NCBI GenBank assembly: GCA_023101725.1
Contig: JALJCO010008724.1
Coordinates: forward strand, 1-64,000
Direction: 5' to 3'
DNA from: Atherinomorus stipes
Taxonomy: Eukaryota > Chordata > Actinopteri > Atheriniformes > Atherinidae
Length of the DNA: 64,000 nt
The notes beneath the pieces are model-generated. The model was given only the letters and a program-made list of their open reading frames with translations, was not told the DNA's origin and searched no databases. Of the stretch, positions 24,692 to 36,088 are shown one piece after another (position 1 is the stretch's first letter; each line of letters starts with the position of its first letter). The translations under genes and the position numbers were made by a program.

Positions 24692-26148
24692 GCACTTCAT
24701 TTCTTTAGTTTGTTAATCCAATCCATGTTCATTTGGGTCTAGAGCCTATCCTGTTACTGCACAAGAGGCACATGAGACAAACTACTTACTCTCTTAGTGA
24801 TTTGTCAGAACCACTAATTAATCTACTCAGTATTTTCTTTATTATGGGATTAAGCCAGAGTTCCTGTGGCAGCTGTGAACCAGGGACAATAAACAGCCTC
24901 CTCACAGAACGGCCAGGAACCTTCTTTAAGAAAAAAAAAGTGGTTTTATGAACCATGAAACAACTATGCAGCTCCTGAACAAAGTTCACTAATAAAATAT
25001 ATATTACAGTTTCTTCCGATTGCAAATGTACGTGTTTTTCAAAACTGCACACACAAATTGCTAAACCCTGGCATCCCTTTGCAAAACAACTCTTAACATG
25101 ATCACAAAATGAAACTCGTGTTTTCATCAGGTAAACAAAGCCATATTTTCACATGACACACACATACCATTCTTCGATCTGCTTTTGGCTGAACCAAGCA
25201 TGTACTGACGAGCAAAACTGAAAACACAATTATACAAATAGAACACACTGAATCAATGACAATGCCCACTTCTCTCATAGACAAACATAAAACATCACAA
25301 ATTTTCAGACAAAACATTTTATTTGAAAAGTTTCCCCCTTATTCAAGCATAAGCATCATAGATTATGGCAGTTTTCTAAAGGTCGTGGCTGAGAGGGGTT
25401 GCTGATAACGGGCGCTGGCCAGAGCTTCGCCTTTGATTCCCTATTCTAAACTGTTGGGTCGCTCGGACCTGACAGGGGGAAACATCGAGATAAAATTCCC
25501 TACCCTCCTTCTCTGACCGTTGTTTCTGTTCTCCATTGCTCATCAAACAAAACAGAGGTTCAAGTCTCCTTTTATGCTGGAGTCCTTGGTTGCAAATTGC
25601 TCGCCTGACCCAAAAGTTTAGGGATTTGAATATTTGTGTGTTGTGGATTGATGCTTTGAGATTTTAAATGAAAAGTGTGTGCAAACCTTAAAAATTGTGT
25701 GTTGTGTTTTGACATCGGGGTGATGTGAAATTGACATCAGAGTGTAAAGAAGGAAAGTCAGAGTTCTAATATGATGAGGAAATCTGTAGTAAGAAACTGA
25801 ATCGAGCGATTGGGAACAGAAGTAAAGGTTGTGAAAATTGCGCCTAGTTTTTTGCTTTTTGTGTTTTTGCAATTGAAAAAAACTGTAAGCACAGGCAGAC
25901 AATACAAAAACCAAATAATATATAAACAATCTTTTCTGTCATCAAAAAGATAAACATATAACTGAAAGTTAGAAATGCTGCAATGTGTAAAGTCACTACA
26001 GTGCAGCTATCAATGTACAGTGGTAGACAGAAGGCTGCACATTTTACCCTCACATGTGTGTTCTGCTTTCTAGAACGTCTTGTTGAGCTGTTGTAAACTC
26101 ATGAGTGTTTTATCACTCAGTCCTCAAATCTGCATCTAAAACCAACCA
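24692..26148. other. No gene or repeat recognised
   Basis: Several short frames (for example minus-strand 24786-25127, 25618-25929, 25844-26053) show no motif, and no splice-consistent gene could be assembled. Confidence 0.4.
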
Positions 26149-26152
26149 TTAA

Positions 26153-26803
26153 AGCTAGGGTTGGCAATGTTGGAAAAACAGTTTGAGCAAGCAGCAGTTT
26201 AAAAAAAAGACACCACCTGAAACCACGCCTTCAGAGTGCAGGGACGTGTGCGCCGATGTTTTATGAGCAGGTTAAGGATAACAACCGAGTGGCTAGCTCG
26301 TTAGCTTGCTTGTAAACTCCTAAACAAATCACGTTTTTAAAATCTTTAATTCACTCGCCTCCAAGTCCTTCTGTGGTGTAAAAAGTCCACACTGCAAACG
26401 TCAGCGCCTCCAAGACGTAATCCTTATCTGTTGTTTTGGTTTGGTTTGGTTTTTTGGTGCAGCAGCAGTTAGCAGTCCGTTAGCTATATTTGTGTACAGT
26501 GAGCGGAGCACAGGGAGGTCACAGGGGGGGCCACGTGGGGGACAGAGAAAGGGGAGGGACAAGAGATGAGACATAAAGGCATTGATTTGTTCTTTCAATA
26601 AGTTGCGAATTATCAACTCCTGCCTTTTGGTGCAAATGGCGGGGGTTGGTCAGAGGTTTTCCAGAACCACAGCTCTCACAGAGGTCTGACTTTTTTCCTT
26701 CCTTTTATGATGAATACATGATGTGTTGATACTGTCAGGATAAAAGGACCATTTCACCGAGTATAACAAAAAGTGTTTTTGATCAGGATTACCAACTCTG
26801 GCT
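26153..26803. mobile_element. TTAA-type MITE, family F copy 1
   Basis: Termini AGCTAGGGTTGGCAATGTTGG and ATTACCAACTCTGGCT with TTAA on both sides (26149-26152, 26804-26807). A reverse-orientation copy is at 60550-61174. Confidence 0.85.
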
Positions 26804-26807
26804 TTAA

Positions 26808-27701
26808 TCAATCACTTCAGCTTTGAGAATGTGCATGATGCAGTCTTTCCTCTATTCATTACCTAAACACTTCTTTGGAAATCCAGATCATGAATTCCAT
26901 CAAACGGCCTTTGTTCTCACACTCTGTTATGCAAAACAGCCACACATACCACGCGCTGTCTGCACTGCACACAGGACACGTGAAAATATTTGGCTAATGA
27001 AAAACCACCATAAACAAACAAATGCAACATTCGTTCTTAAGAAAAAACTTCTGCAAGCAGCTGCTAATAGTTCAAATATCAACTCAAGATCAACTCTGTC
27101 CACAAACACACACAGGGTAGAAATGAACAGAACTGCCCTCTAACTTCCAGCCACATCAGGTAACAGACCTTAAGTGAGACATGTCATCGTTTGCTACATT
27201 CATTGACAATTTTTAGCTTTTTATTCTTAAATCTCTGGGTTTCTAATGTATTGACAGTAACATAATGTCATACAGTCTTATTATTTGATTTTATAACCAG
27301 TACATCTGAGTTGGTACATTGTTTGTATTGGATTTTACAGATGTTTTGAGCTAAAACAGTGTCTCCCAACCGTTTTTTTACTTGTGTACCCCTTGAGCAA
27401 TTTTCTCATAACACAAGTACCCCCTTGTCAAATGTTGATGATTCTTCAAAAGTAAAATGTACAACTGATTTTTAAATTAAAATCATTTTATTAAATCTTT
27501 TTACTTGAACATTTAATTCTCAGGCATTTTAGTATTTTCAGTTTTGATTTAACAAATATATGGTGAATGAAGGTGGATAAGCAATATAAATAAATACTAA
27601 TAAAAAAATGAAGATACACAGGGATATATGTGCAATGAAGGGAATAAAATATAAATAAATATAATAAAAAAATATGGAAGATACACAGTAAGTAAACTCC
27701 C
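26808..27701. other. No gene recognised
   Basis: The stretch directly 5' of the CACTA element contains CCCCTTGAGCAATTTTCTCA-type sequence around 27380-27440. A similar GTACCCCTG...AGTACCCCC stretch lies 3' of the element near 39375-39415. Confidence 0.4.
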
Positions 27702-27703
27702 TA

Positions 27704-27724
27704 CACACTCAAAAATAGAGGTAC
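27704..27724 (+). repeat. Left terminal inverted repeat of the CACTA element
   Basis: Starts CACACTCAAAAATAGAGG and is an exact reverse complement of 38917-38937. Confidence 0.95.
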
Positions 27725-28610
27725 AAGACAGGGACATTTCTGTACCTATAGGTACAATTTTTAAGAATGTACCCTCATAAGTACAGTATTGGTCTTTAAA
27801 AGACCAGAAGTGTACCTTTAGACTATTAAAAAGGGTCCAAAATGATATAAAGTACAAATTTGTACCATTTCAACCCAAAATGTACCTGCGGAATTGGGAA
27901 ATACATGTAGTTCATACAATAACTTGAATTAGTACTTTAATTAAATTATCTGTGTTTTAATTTAGACCTTATCATTTTATATAATAACATTATTATAAAA
28001 TAATTTTATATAAATGGATAATTTATCTGTAATATTTGCCTCTGACTTTGTTATAGCTATTTTATTAACTTTATTAACTGTCTGTGTTTTAATTTAGACC
28101 TAATCATTCTATGTAATAATATTATTATATAATAGTTTTTTTTTTATATAAATGGATTATTTATAATATTTGCCTCTGACTTTTGTCATTTCTATTTCAT
28201 TAACTTTTATTAATTTCCTTCACCTGATCTTGTTAAAATAAATATATTTAGCCTTCAAAATTCTACCTTTGTATTTAGTTTTATCATGGGTTCAACAATA
28301 TCATGGTAGATTCAACTATCAACAAATCAACTATCAACAAGAATTCCAGCTTCGTAAAGCACTTTAAGCTGCATATTTGCATGAATGTGCTTTGAAAAGT
28401 TGGGTTAAACCGAGTTCTTCGAAAGTCCCTGTAAACCAGGATGTCACGTAAAAATGCGCCATCCAATATAGTTCCCCAAGACAGCACAGTGGTTGCTAAG
28501 CAACCGCGCATTAATACCGCAGGCTAAAGGCCAAAGACGCCGCTGGGTCAAATGAGAACGTCACTGCTGGGTGCTGAGGTGAAGTGAAGCGAAACGACTG
28601 GAGGTCCAGC

Positions 28611-31600
28611 ATGGATCTCAGAAGTCTTTCAACGGAGGAGCTTTTACAGAAGTTGGTGGAAGAAGGAGGTATTGACATTTCAGAGGAGGAGGCTCAAAAA
28701 TTTAGAGGTAAGTTAAGTGTAATTTTGATTTTTACAACATTGGATTTAACCACTTAATTTAGCAAGTATTTGAGGAGCTGTCTTTAACACGGATAATAGC
28801 TAGCTTTATCCAGTTATTACAGTGACTGACCGACTGTAGCTACGTTAAAAACGTCAACAAAAGCAGTAACGTCTCTCCGCACTCCTAATATGTATAATTA
28901 TCGGATAAATAATTTTAAAGCTAAAGTTACTTAACGCAAGGATTCAGTTTCCCGCTCAAAATTATTTTAAACAAAGGAAGGTACAAATTTGTACCATTTC
29001 AACTTCATGGGGTACATGCCCTGCAGAACGTGAACTGTCAGAGTGAAGCTAACTAGCCCGATTTGCTAAGGGGCTTGCGCCTGCGGTTAACCTGCAGCAA
29101 CAGTAGCCGGATGTAACACTAGTCCCGTTTCCACCAGCGGGGCCCCCCCCGTTTTCACTTCGACCCGGAGCCGCTGGTGCAACTGTGTTTTCTCACACCG
29201 TGTTGGCCCTGCAATCAACTGGCGACCTGACCAGGATGCACCTGCCTCTGTAATTAATGGGATAGGCTCCACCGACCCTGACTAAGTGGTAGAAAGTAAA
29301 TGATACAGTACAACATCATTCATTCATTCATTGTTCTCTTTGAACAAACAAATTATGTTTTATAATGTGACACCTCAGTGATTAAGATCTGGGATGGGTT
29401 AAGGACAGAAACACTAGGTTGAGAGGTTAGGATAAGCTCATATTTTGGGTTATAATTGTCACTCGCAAATCTGCAGGTGGGCTCCCTTCTGGACCAAGGG
29501 GCAAACTCCACTGGAAAGGTGTGAAGCCCGGAAGTGAAGTTTAATAACTGTAGTTCATTCTTCATCCGCTAGGGGCTCCAAAACAGAGCATATCCCCATA
29601 GATACCTATGTTAAAAAGACCAACTTCTCTCTCTCTCTACAAGGTCTCAGTCTGTAGCAGAGTAGCAAAATGGTTTTTAGCAGCTAACAGCAAGTCCAAA
29701 CATGTCTTGCCTTTATCCCGCTGCTCAGGAGGCTAATCTTCCCTGGGTCCTGTTAATTTCAAGTTAACGTGGTTAGCATTAAGCCCAGAGTAGTTGGCTT
29801 CATTTGTCCCAAGGCTACGCTTCGCCCATTTTAGTATTTTCCGGGAGTGACGACACACGCAACATGGCAAGATGGCAATGGTGGGACACGCCCAACGGGC
29901 TTCACTTCCCCCTATTCAGATGTAACCAGATACTATGTCCATTTTTATTTATTTCTTTTTTGACAGTCTTTGCTCTGGACACAATCCCACCTCAGCTCTG
30001 CCAGTTTAAAAAAAAAAATTGTCTACAGATTGTGACAGACAAAGGGTGGGAGGGACAGTAAAAAATCTTTGTTGAAATTACTTTGATTTTAAATGCAGGC
30101 CTATTTGCATGTAACCACCTACTGTATATAAACAATCAAGTATCTTGTTTTTCCATACGTTACTCATTCTGGAACAGTTCCTATTAGAGATGCACAATAT
30201 TGGAATTTTGGCCGATATCTGAAATGCCGATATTTTAGAACTCATGTGGCTGATAACCGATATTGATACCGATATTAAAGCTGAAAAAATAAGCGAAAAA
30301 AAAAAGGGGGGAGTCATTGCAAATAGCAATTTTGTTATCAGTTTCCAACACTTTGAATAATAGGGCTGGGAAAAACTATAGATACACGGTAGGGATGTAA
30401 CGATTACCGGTAAAATGGTTAACCGTGATAAAATTCTCAATGATTAGTTACCATTTCAAATTTTAATTGTCATTAAAACCGTGACTGATTACTGCACTTT
30501 GAAAAACTCCCAGTAATGCTGCTCATTGGGTGGAAAAGCAGCAGCAGTCACAGTTTGCAATGTCCACCCACAGGGACATTTTTCTCCCTTTAAAAAAGAC
30601 AAAGTAGACTTTTAGACCTATTTTGGATATTTTAAAGATGCTGGGGGGTTAATTTTATAATACCGCAATAAAAATGATAACTGATCATTTTGGTCACAAT
30701 AAACGTGATATTCAATTTTTATGTTGTTACATCCCTAATACACTGAAATATTGTGACATTTTCATATGCCGATATCAAATCGATATTCAAAAACACGGTA
30801 TCGATCTATTTTACTTACAAAATCTAGCGAGATTTCATCGTTCTGCTACAAACTCTTGTGAGATTTCATGAATGCTGGCGTGATTTCGTCAGTAAAATAG
30901 ATCGATACCGTGTTTTTAAATGTCAATATGATATCAGCATACAAGAATATCGTGAACATTTTGAATTCTGGCAAGATTTCGTAACAGAACGGTGAAGTAT
31001 CGCGATTTCATTTGTAAAATAGACTGATACAGCGTTTTTAAATGTCTATATGTGTATCAATATTTTTTCCCAACCCTAGTCTTTTGAAGTTTTAAAGCCT
31101 GTCAATTTTTTTGTTTTTTTGGGGGGTTTTTTTGGAAGAAGTTGTTTTTTTTTTTTTTTAGACTTTAGAAACAGCGGGCTGATCGGTTAAATATCTATCG
31201 GATGGCCGATGTCCAATACTCAGTTTTAAGGCAGATATAGGCCGGTACTGATAGGAGGCCGATTGTATCATGCATCTCTAGTTCTTATCCTGTTCTATAT
31301 CAGCATTATGTCTGGAACTACAAGAGAAATTCAAAGTCCTGCGGTGTTGTTTGAAACAGATATTGCAAAGATCAAAATGCACAGTTTTTACTCATGTAAG
31401 ATAAACTTTATTAGGGAAAGAGCTAACTGATGGAGATTCTTGTTTCCTTTAAATTTGATATAGATAAGTATGTTTGTGTTAGTTTTATTTAAATAATATA
31501 GATGGATAGTTACTACAGTTAGCAAAAAAATGGGCTTATGTCTAATAAGTACCACCATACTTTTGAAGATGAAATACATAATTTTATTCGGTGGCAAAAA

Positions 31601-34600
31601 AATGAAGATTTTCCTGTATTTATGCATTTTCAAACTAGTTATCATGCCATGTATGTCCAGAGTTTCTGTGTTTCTCTCTCTTTGATAGCCTTTTTATTTG
31701 CATTACATATTTCAGAAAATGATGTAGATGGAGAGACAGTCGACTGCGGACTCACAGAGACCATGATTGCATATCTCTTTGACAAGTCCTTCAAAAAGCA
31801 GCTGAAGTTCAGAGACTTCACAAACCGCTACAAGGAAGTCATCCTCAATTTACAAGCAGTCAACCCAGAGCACAGTCTGTCTGAAGCTCCTGTGTCTCCA
31901 GCAAACCAGACGTATTATGTTCTTAATGTCAATTTGTATATAAAATTAAAGCACTTGCAACGTGTCAGATACACCTGGTAATGCCATTCTCCTGTTGTAT
32001 TGCAGTTCTGAACCTACTGGCCGCAGACTGCCTGCAGTCATTTCCATTCCACAATTCCCACAAGATGTCCAGAGCCGTTTAGATGCCAAAGAACCAGTCC
32101 ACAAAGAACAGAAGTACCGCAACAAAATAATTGGGACTCTTTATGAAGTGCTGTCACAGTACACAATGTAAGGGCCCCTCTCCAAATATTACACAATAAT
32201 ATCAATAATGCCACGACAGAATAAAATCATACATCACATATCCCCTGGCCTAGCCTGGACTGTTGTCTTCAAATTGCCACATTTATAATTTCTTATTGAA
32301 TAAGTTATTTCACTACAACAGTTATTTGGCTAGCTTAATAGATATGGAACAAAATTTGGCAAATGTTTTTTTTTTCCTGCACCCCCCATCACCTAAATTT
32401 ATAATTGAAAAAATTCAACATCACCTACATTCGTCTGACATGAGTCTTTATCTTATCATATATAGATTTTTCATCTTAGAGGAATCTAAGGGCAAAAATG
32501 CCATCAAGTGTTTGCTAGAATTACCAAGGTAATGTGGTTTGTTTTGTCATGTTTGAGACAGATATCCATCCCACTCAGACTATATCCAGGTCATCAAAGC
32601 ACTGATTGTGAAGTATCCCTTCTTAAGAGACATGCACGGAAATGGTTATGTATGTATCTTCCTTTATGTTTCTTCTTTAAAAGATTGCATACAATATGTT
32701 AATATGCATACTGATATTTTTTTTGAACAACTAGCATACCTGGCACTGCCAACTCAAGAGAAAATTCAAAGCAGAACGGGCACCACTCATCTGCAATGAG
32801 GAAGTTAAACGGGTCAAAGAAAAGTTTGGACAAGCAAGCAAGTTGAAGACTGCAGAAGAACCCACAGGCTCATGTCCAAAACGACTCAAGCCATCTTTTG
32901 TAAGTCCTCACTGCCTCAGCCTCTCAGGAGAAAAGGCATCATATCTAGTCAAATTGTGTGCACGTGATTAGTAATGAATAATATGTTTTGATAAAGGAAT
33001 CTTGTACGATGGGGGAAGATGCAGCATCCATTGAGGCTCATATCAAGGTGCTGCTTGATCAGTACCGAAAGCTACATCCTGACACGACACTGGTGAAAGA
33101 CCGCATGATGAAAACTTTTGCATGGAGACGCCGAGAAATAGCTGAAGGAATGTCTACTGAGGATCTCTTAAAGAGATATCCATTCCTACGGACATCTGCA
33201 GGGGTAAGAACTGTTTAGCTGATCAAGACAACCAACAATGAATTTCACTGTCAGTTAATCTGTTGATTATTTTCTGGATTCACTGACTACTTACTATGTT
33301 CATAATGTCAATTTCTTTCCAAGTCTTTCTTGAAACAGTAATTTTCATTATCATGTAATCTGCTGACCATTTACTTGATTAATTCATTACTTGTTTTGGT
33401 TTATAAAATGTCTCAGTGGTTCCACTTTAGAAGTTACTGTCCGAAAGCCTTTCCAGACTATAAGTCGCATTTATCTAGAAATTTGTTTATAAATATCAAG
33501 ATCAAGAACAGACATTTAATCTGGAAAAACAAGTTATTCAACTACACAATGGCACACAGAACAATGGGATGAATTTGTGTCTCATATATTAAAGTAACAC
33601 GGTAACAGTTATTCAGCTGCACAACAGCATAAAGAACATTTCATCGTTGTTGAATAGGCCAAGTTAGCATAACAAGCTAGTGAGTCCAACAAGCAAGGTA
33701 CCTGTAAGCAAGTTCACTAAGCTCATCAGTCCCAGAGCCCCTCTGGTAAGGCAAGTTTCTTTGAACATTTCATATACAGGACAATTAAAAGTGCATTACA
33801 TAAAACAATAAAGCATTACAGCAGGGTGCAAAAGAAAAGAAACATTAAAAAGAACCAAAGAATAGAAGCATGATTCAAAACTAAAAACCAAAACAAAAGA
33901 GAGAACATGGAGCCGTCCGGATTTTAACTTTTGAATAAAATCTATGTTCAAGAAAATGTGAAGAAAACACTTGTGTTCAAGAACTCTGTTTCCTGAAATA
34001 TTGCATTTTTCATTCAGGGTATATGTGACTGGTAAACCTTCCCCCATCACTCTGATTCCAAAGTTAATGTCTGTAAATGATCATAAATGTCATAATTAAA
34101 AGGGATAAACCTGTTTTTTGGGGATTTGTCCCCCTGCACAGACGGTGTCGCCAAAGGTCCAAAATTGAACTCCCCTTGCTGAGAAAATACCATTTTCAGA
34201 TCTTTGCTCTATGATCAAAATATAAATATTTAATCCTAGAGTGCCCTCTTGTGGTGTTAGATTGTAATGTTGAATGTAAATACATAGTGCAGTTTCTCAG
34301 CCTTGGGATGCAGCTCGGCAGTGACGGCTCGAGAAATGTGCATAGTTAATGCTGGCGTGACATCAAAACGAGTAGAAATGCATATTTTTAAGGTTGAAAA
34401 GTTACGTTGTGGGTCTTTGAATTTACCTCTAGTCTCTTTGTCAAACTTGTCAAAGATTCTTTAAATTCTTCATATAAAATTGTGGTCTTATTTGTGACTT
34501 GTGCGTGTTTTGCTTTTGTAACATTTTCAGTTGTGCGATGAGGTGGATGCAATGCATCCCTCTGCAGCCGACATCTGCCGGCGCTTCAGCGAGAACTTCG

Positions 34601-36086
34601 CTTGTGTTCTTCCAAACATTCTCAAACTCGTCAAGGATTTTCCACTAAAGAAAATCTACATGGAGGCCAGAGAGGATGCACTGGCTGAAGACATTACAGG
34701 TGCTGATTTGAGGACATGCTAATAGTCAATTCTGCACGATAATTGTGTAATTTGAGCGCAGTCTCTTCTAATGAGAATGGGAACAGTTGCATGAAACTAT
34801 AATGGTGCACTCAGACCTAACACGCCGTCGGCGGCAAAAACGTGCTAGATGCCCAAAGTTTGACACTGGTCCACATAAAATCAGACACTGAGATTACGAG
34901 ACCAAAACGCTCTTGTCGTGTGTGACACGCATCAAGAGCATCTAGAGTGGTGGTGGACCTGGTCCTTTATCTTTGTCTGCGCGTTTGTACGATGGCCGAT
35001 GAAACTGAGCAGCTTCTTGGCTTTATTTGCTCCATGATGCCAGAGAACGATGTTGTCAGGGGTCTTTGCGCAGTGTGTGGATTCATCAGACTGTTCAGAG
35101 GTATTCTGAGTTTAGTTGGTTTCATCATTTGCTCCAGGAAATGCATGCGAGGATGAGCGCTTTTAGCTTTCATCTGATCCGGCCCAGTTTAACGGCCTGC
35201 AGTCCCACATCTGGACAGCATTATAAGCCCATTAAATCCCATCGATACAAGTTCTGATTTTCCAACACTGTCGTTTGACAGGCCTGACGCGCATCAGGTG
35301 CATTGAACGCCAAAACGCTGCAAGAAGGTTCGATGCTACTTGACTCGGTTTACATAGACTTTGCATGTAAACCTGATGTGCCTGTCACATTTGGTCTGAA
35401 CGCACCATAATGGGATGTATAATGCAACATTATCTTATTGTTTTTCAGTTTCTTTCTTACATGACCTGAAGTACCACAGTGACTAATGCACTAACCTGTT
35501 TGTGGAAATTTGCTCATTGTTAATATAAGTTGAAATTTGATGAAGTGTATTTGCAATGATATGCCATCTCTATGACCTAGGAATTGACTTCAAGGGGGGC
35601 CTTCTTCTCTTACCATCAATCTTCAAGGAAAAAATAGAAGATTTAATCTTCCTTGGAAAGGTAAATACTTGGTGCCAGCCTGGCATAACAATTGACCACA
35701 AGTAAATGTTCTTATGGATCGTTTATGATTATGTTATCAGTTCTTTCTCATTAATATATACTAACATTTTTTTTTTTCCTCTTATGTAGAATAATCCCCC
35801 AACTCCATACCCAACCATTCAAATGAAGGATCAGGATTGGAAAACTGCCCTTTCCAGACGGTGTCACAATGTTGTAACAGTCGAAGGAATTGAGGTTTGT
35901 TCCTGCAGTTCACTGGATGAGGCCTACATCGCAGCCTTCTGCACATACTTTGTGTTCAACATGACATATCCTGCGTACTTCAAAAAGACACTGATGTTTC
36001 TCCAGAGTCGTATTGCAAACATCGTTGAGCCTGGAGAGAAATCCCTGCCTGTGACTGTCACCCGAGTGCTCAACCACCTTTACTGA
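28611..36086 (+). CDS. SAMD3-like sterile alpha motif protein, nine exons, within the CACTA element
   Basis: Exons read by eye: 28611-28707, 31716-31935, 32006-32167, 32562-32649, 32735-32899, 32997-33203, 34531-34699, 35581-35660, 35790-36086 (stop TGA). All introns are GT-AG, phases match throughout, and the total is 494 residues, close to vertebrate SAMD3 (~520). Residues ~1-70 form a SAM domain: helix LSTEELLQKLVEEGG, then FRENDVDGETV spanning the exon 1-2 junction. Later blocks include YPSHSDYIQVIKALIVKYPF, ERAPLICNEEVKRVKEKFG and LLKRYPFLRTSAG, a SAMD3-like layout. SAM domains mediate protein-protein association; the role here is unknown. The stop codon lies 2 nt before the transposase ATG. 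Introns 1 and 7 host other transposons, yet no exon is damaged. The exact donor of exon 2 is the least certain junction. Confidence 0.82.
29195..29335 (+). repeat. Dispersed repeat fragment in intron 1
   Basis: GGCCCTGCAATCAACTGGCG, then GGGATAGGCTCC and a terminal (CATT)n match the opposite strand of the 23930-24325 family. Confidence 0.65.
29529..29911. mobile_element. Probable MITE in intron 1 of the SAMD3-like gene
   Basis: GGAAGTGAAG near 29529 is mirrored by CTTCACTTCC near 29911. The right part (GGCTACGCTTCGCCCATTTTAG...GGGACACGCCCAAC) is related to 46640-46790 in reverse orientation, so this is a dispersed family. Confidence 0.55.
30361..31078. mobile_element. hAT-like element nested in the previous one
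   Basis: Termini TAGGGCTGGGAAAAACTATA and TATTTTTTCCCAACCCTA are inverted repeats, followed inward by GATACAC / GTGTATC. No clean target duplication seen. Arms are rich in CGATAT/ATATCG words. Confidence 0.65.
30390..30737. mobile_element. Innermost hAT MITE of the nest
   Basis: Termini TAGGGATGTAACGATTACC and GTTGTTACATCCCTA. Flanks ATACACGG (30382-30389) and ATACACTG (30738-30745) match at 7 of 8. Same family as 5849-6243, opposite orientation. Confidence 0.85.
34803..35407. mobile_element. Harbinger-like MITE in intron 7 of the SAMD3-like gene
   Basis: Termini TGGTGCACTCAGACC and GGTCTGAACGCACCA with TAA on both sides (34800-34802, 35408-35410). 605 bp, no real coding content. It sits between exons 7 and 8 and leaves both splice sites intact. 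Confidence 0.85.
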
Positions 36087-36088
36087 AC

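Larger units (their letters stand above)
30185..31280. mobile_element. hAT-type element in intron 1 (outer shell of a nest)
   Basis: Termini TAGAGATGCACAATATTGG and GTATCATGCATCTCTA. Flanks GTTCCTAT (30177-30184) and GTTCTTAT (31281-31288) match at 7 of 8 positions. Arms contain GCCGATAT-type repeats. No transposase frame. Confidence 0.85.

Noticed and set aside
32473..32531. Possible extra exon (…ESKGKNAIKCLLELPR) between SAMD3-like exons 3 and 4
   Set aside because: It has acceptor- and donor-like ends, but joining it to exon 3 in the required phase gives an immediate stop, while exon 3 to exon 4 joins cleanly.
34947..35173. Overlapping frames on both strands between SAMD3-like exons 7 and 8
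   Set aside because: They lie within the TAA-flanked MITE 34803-35407, and the coding phase from exon 7 to exon 8 does not need them.
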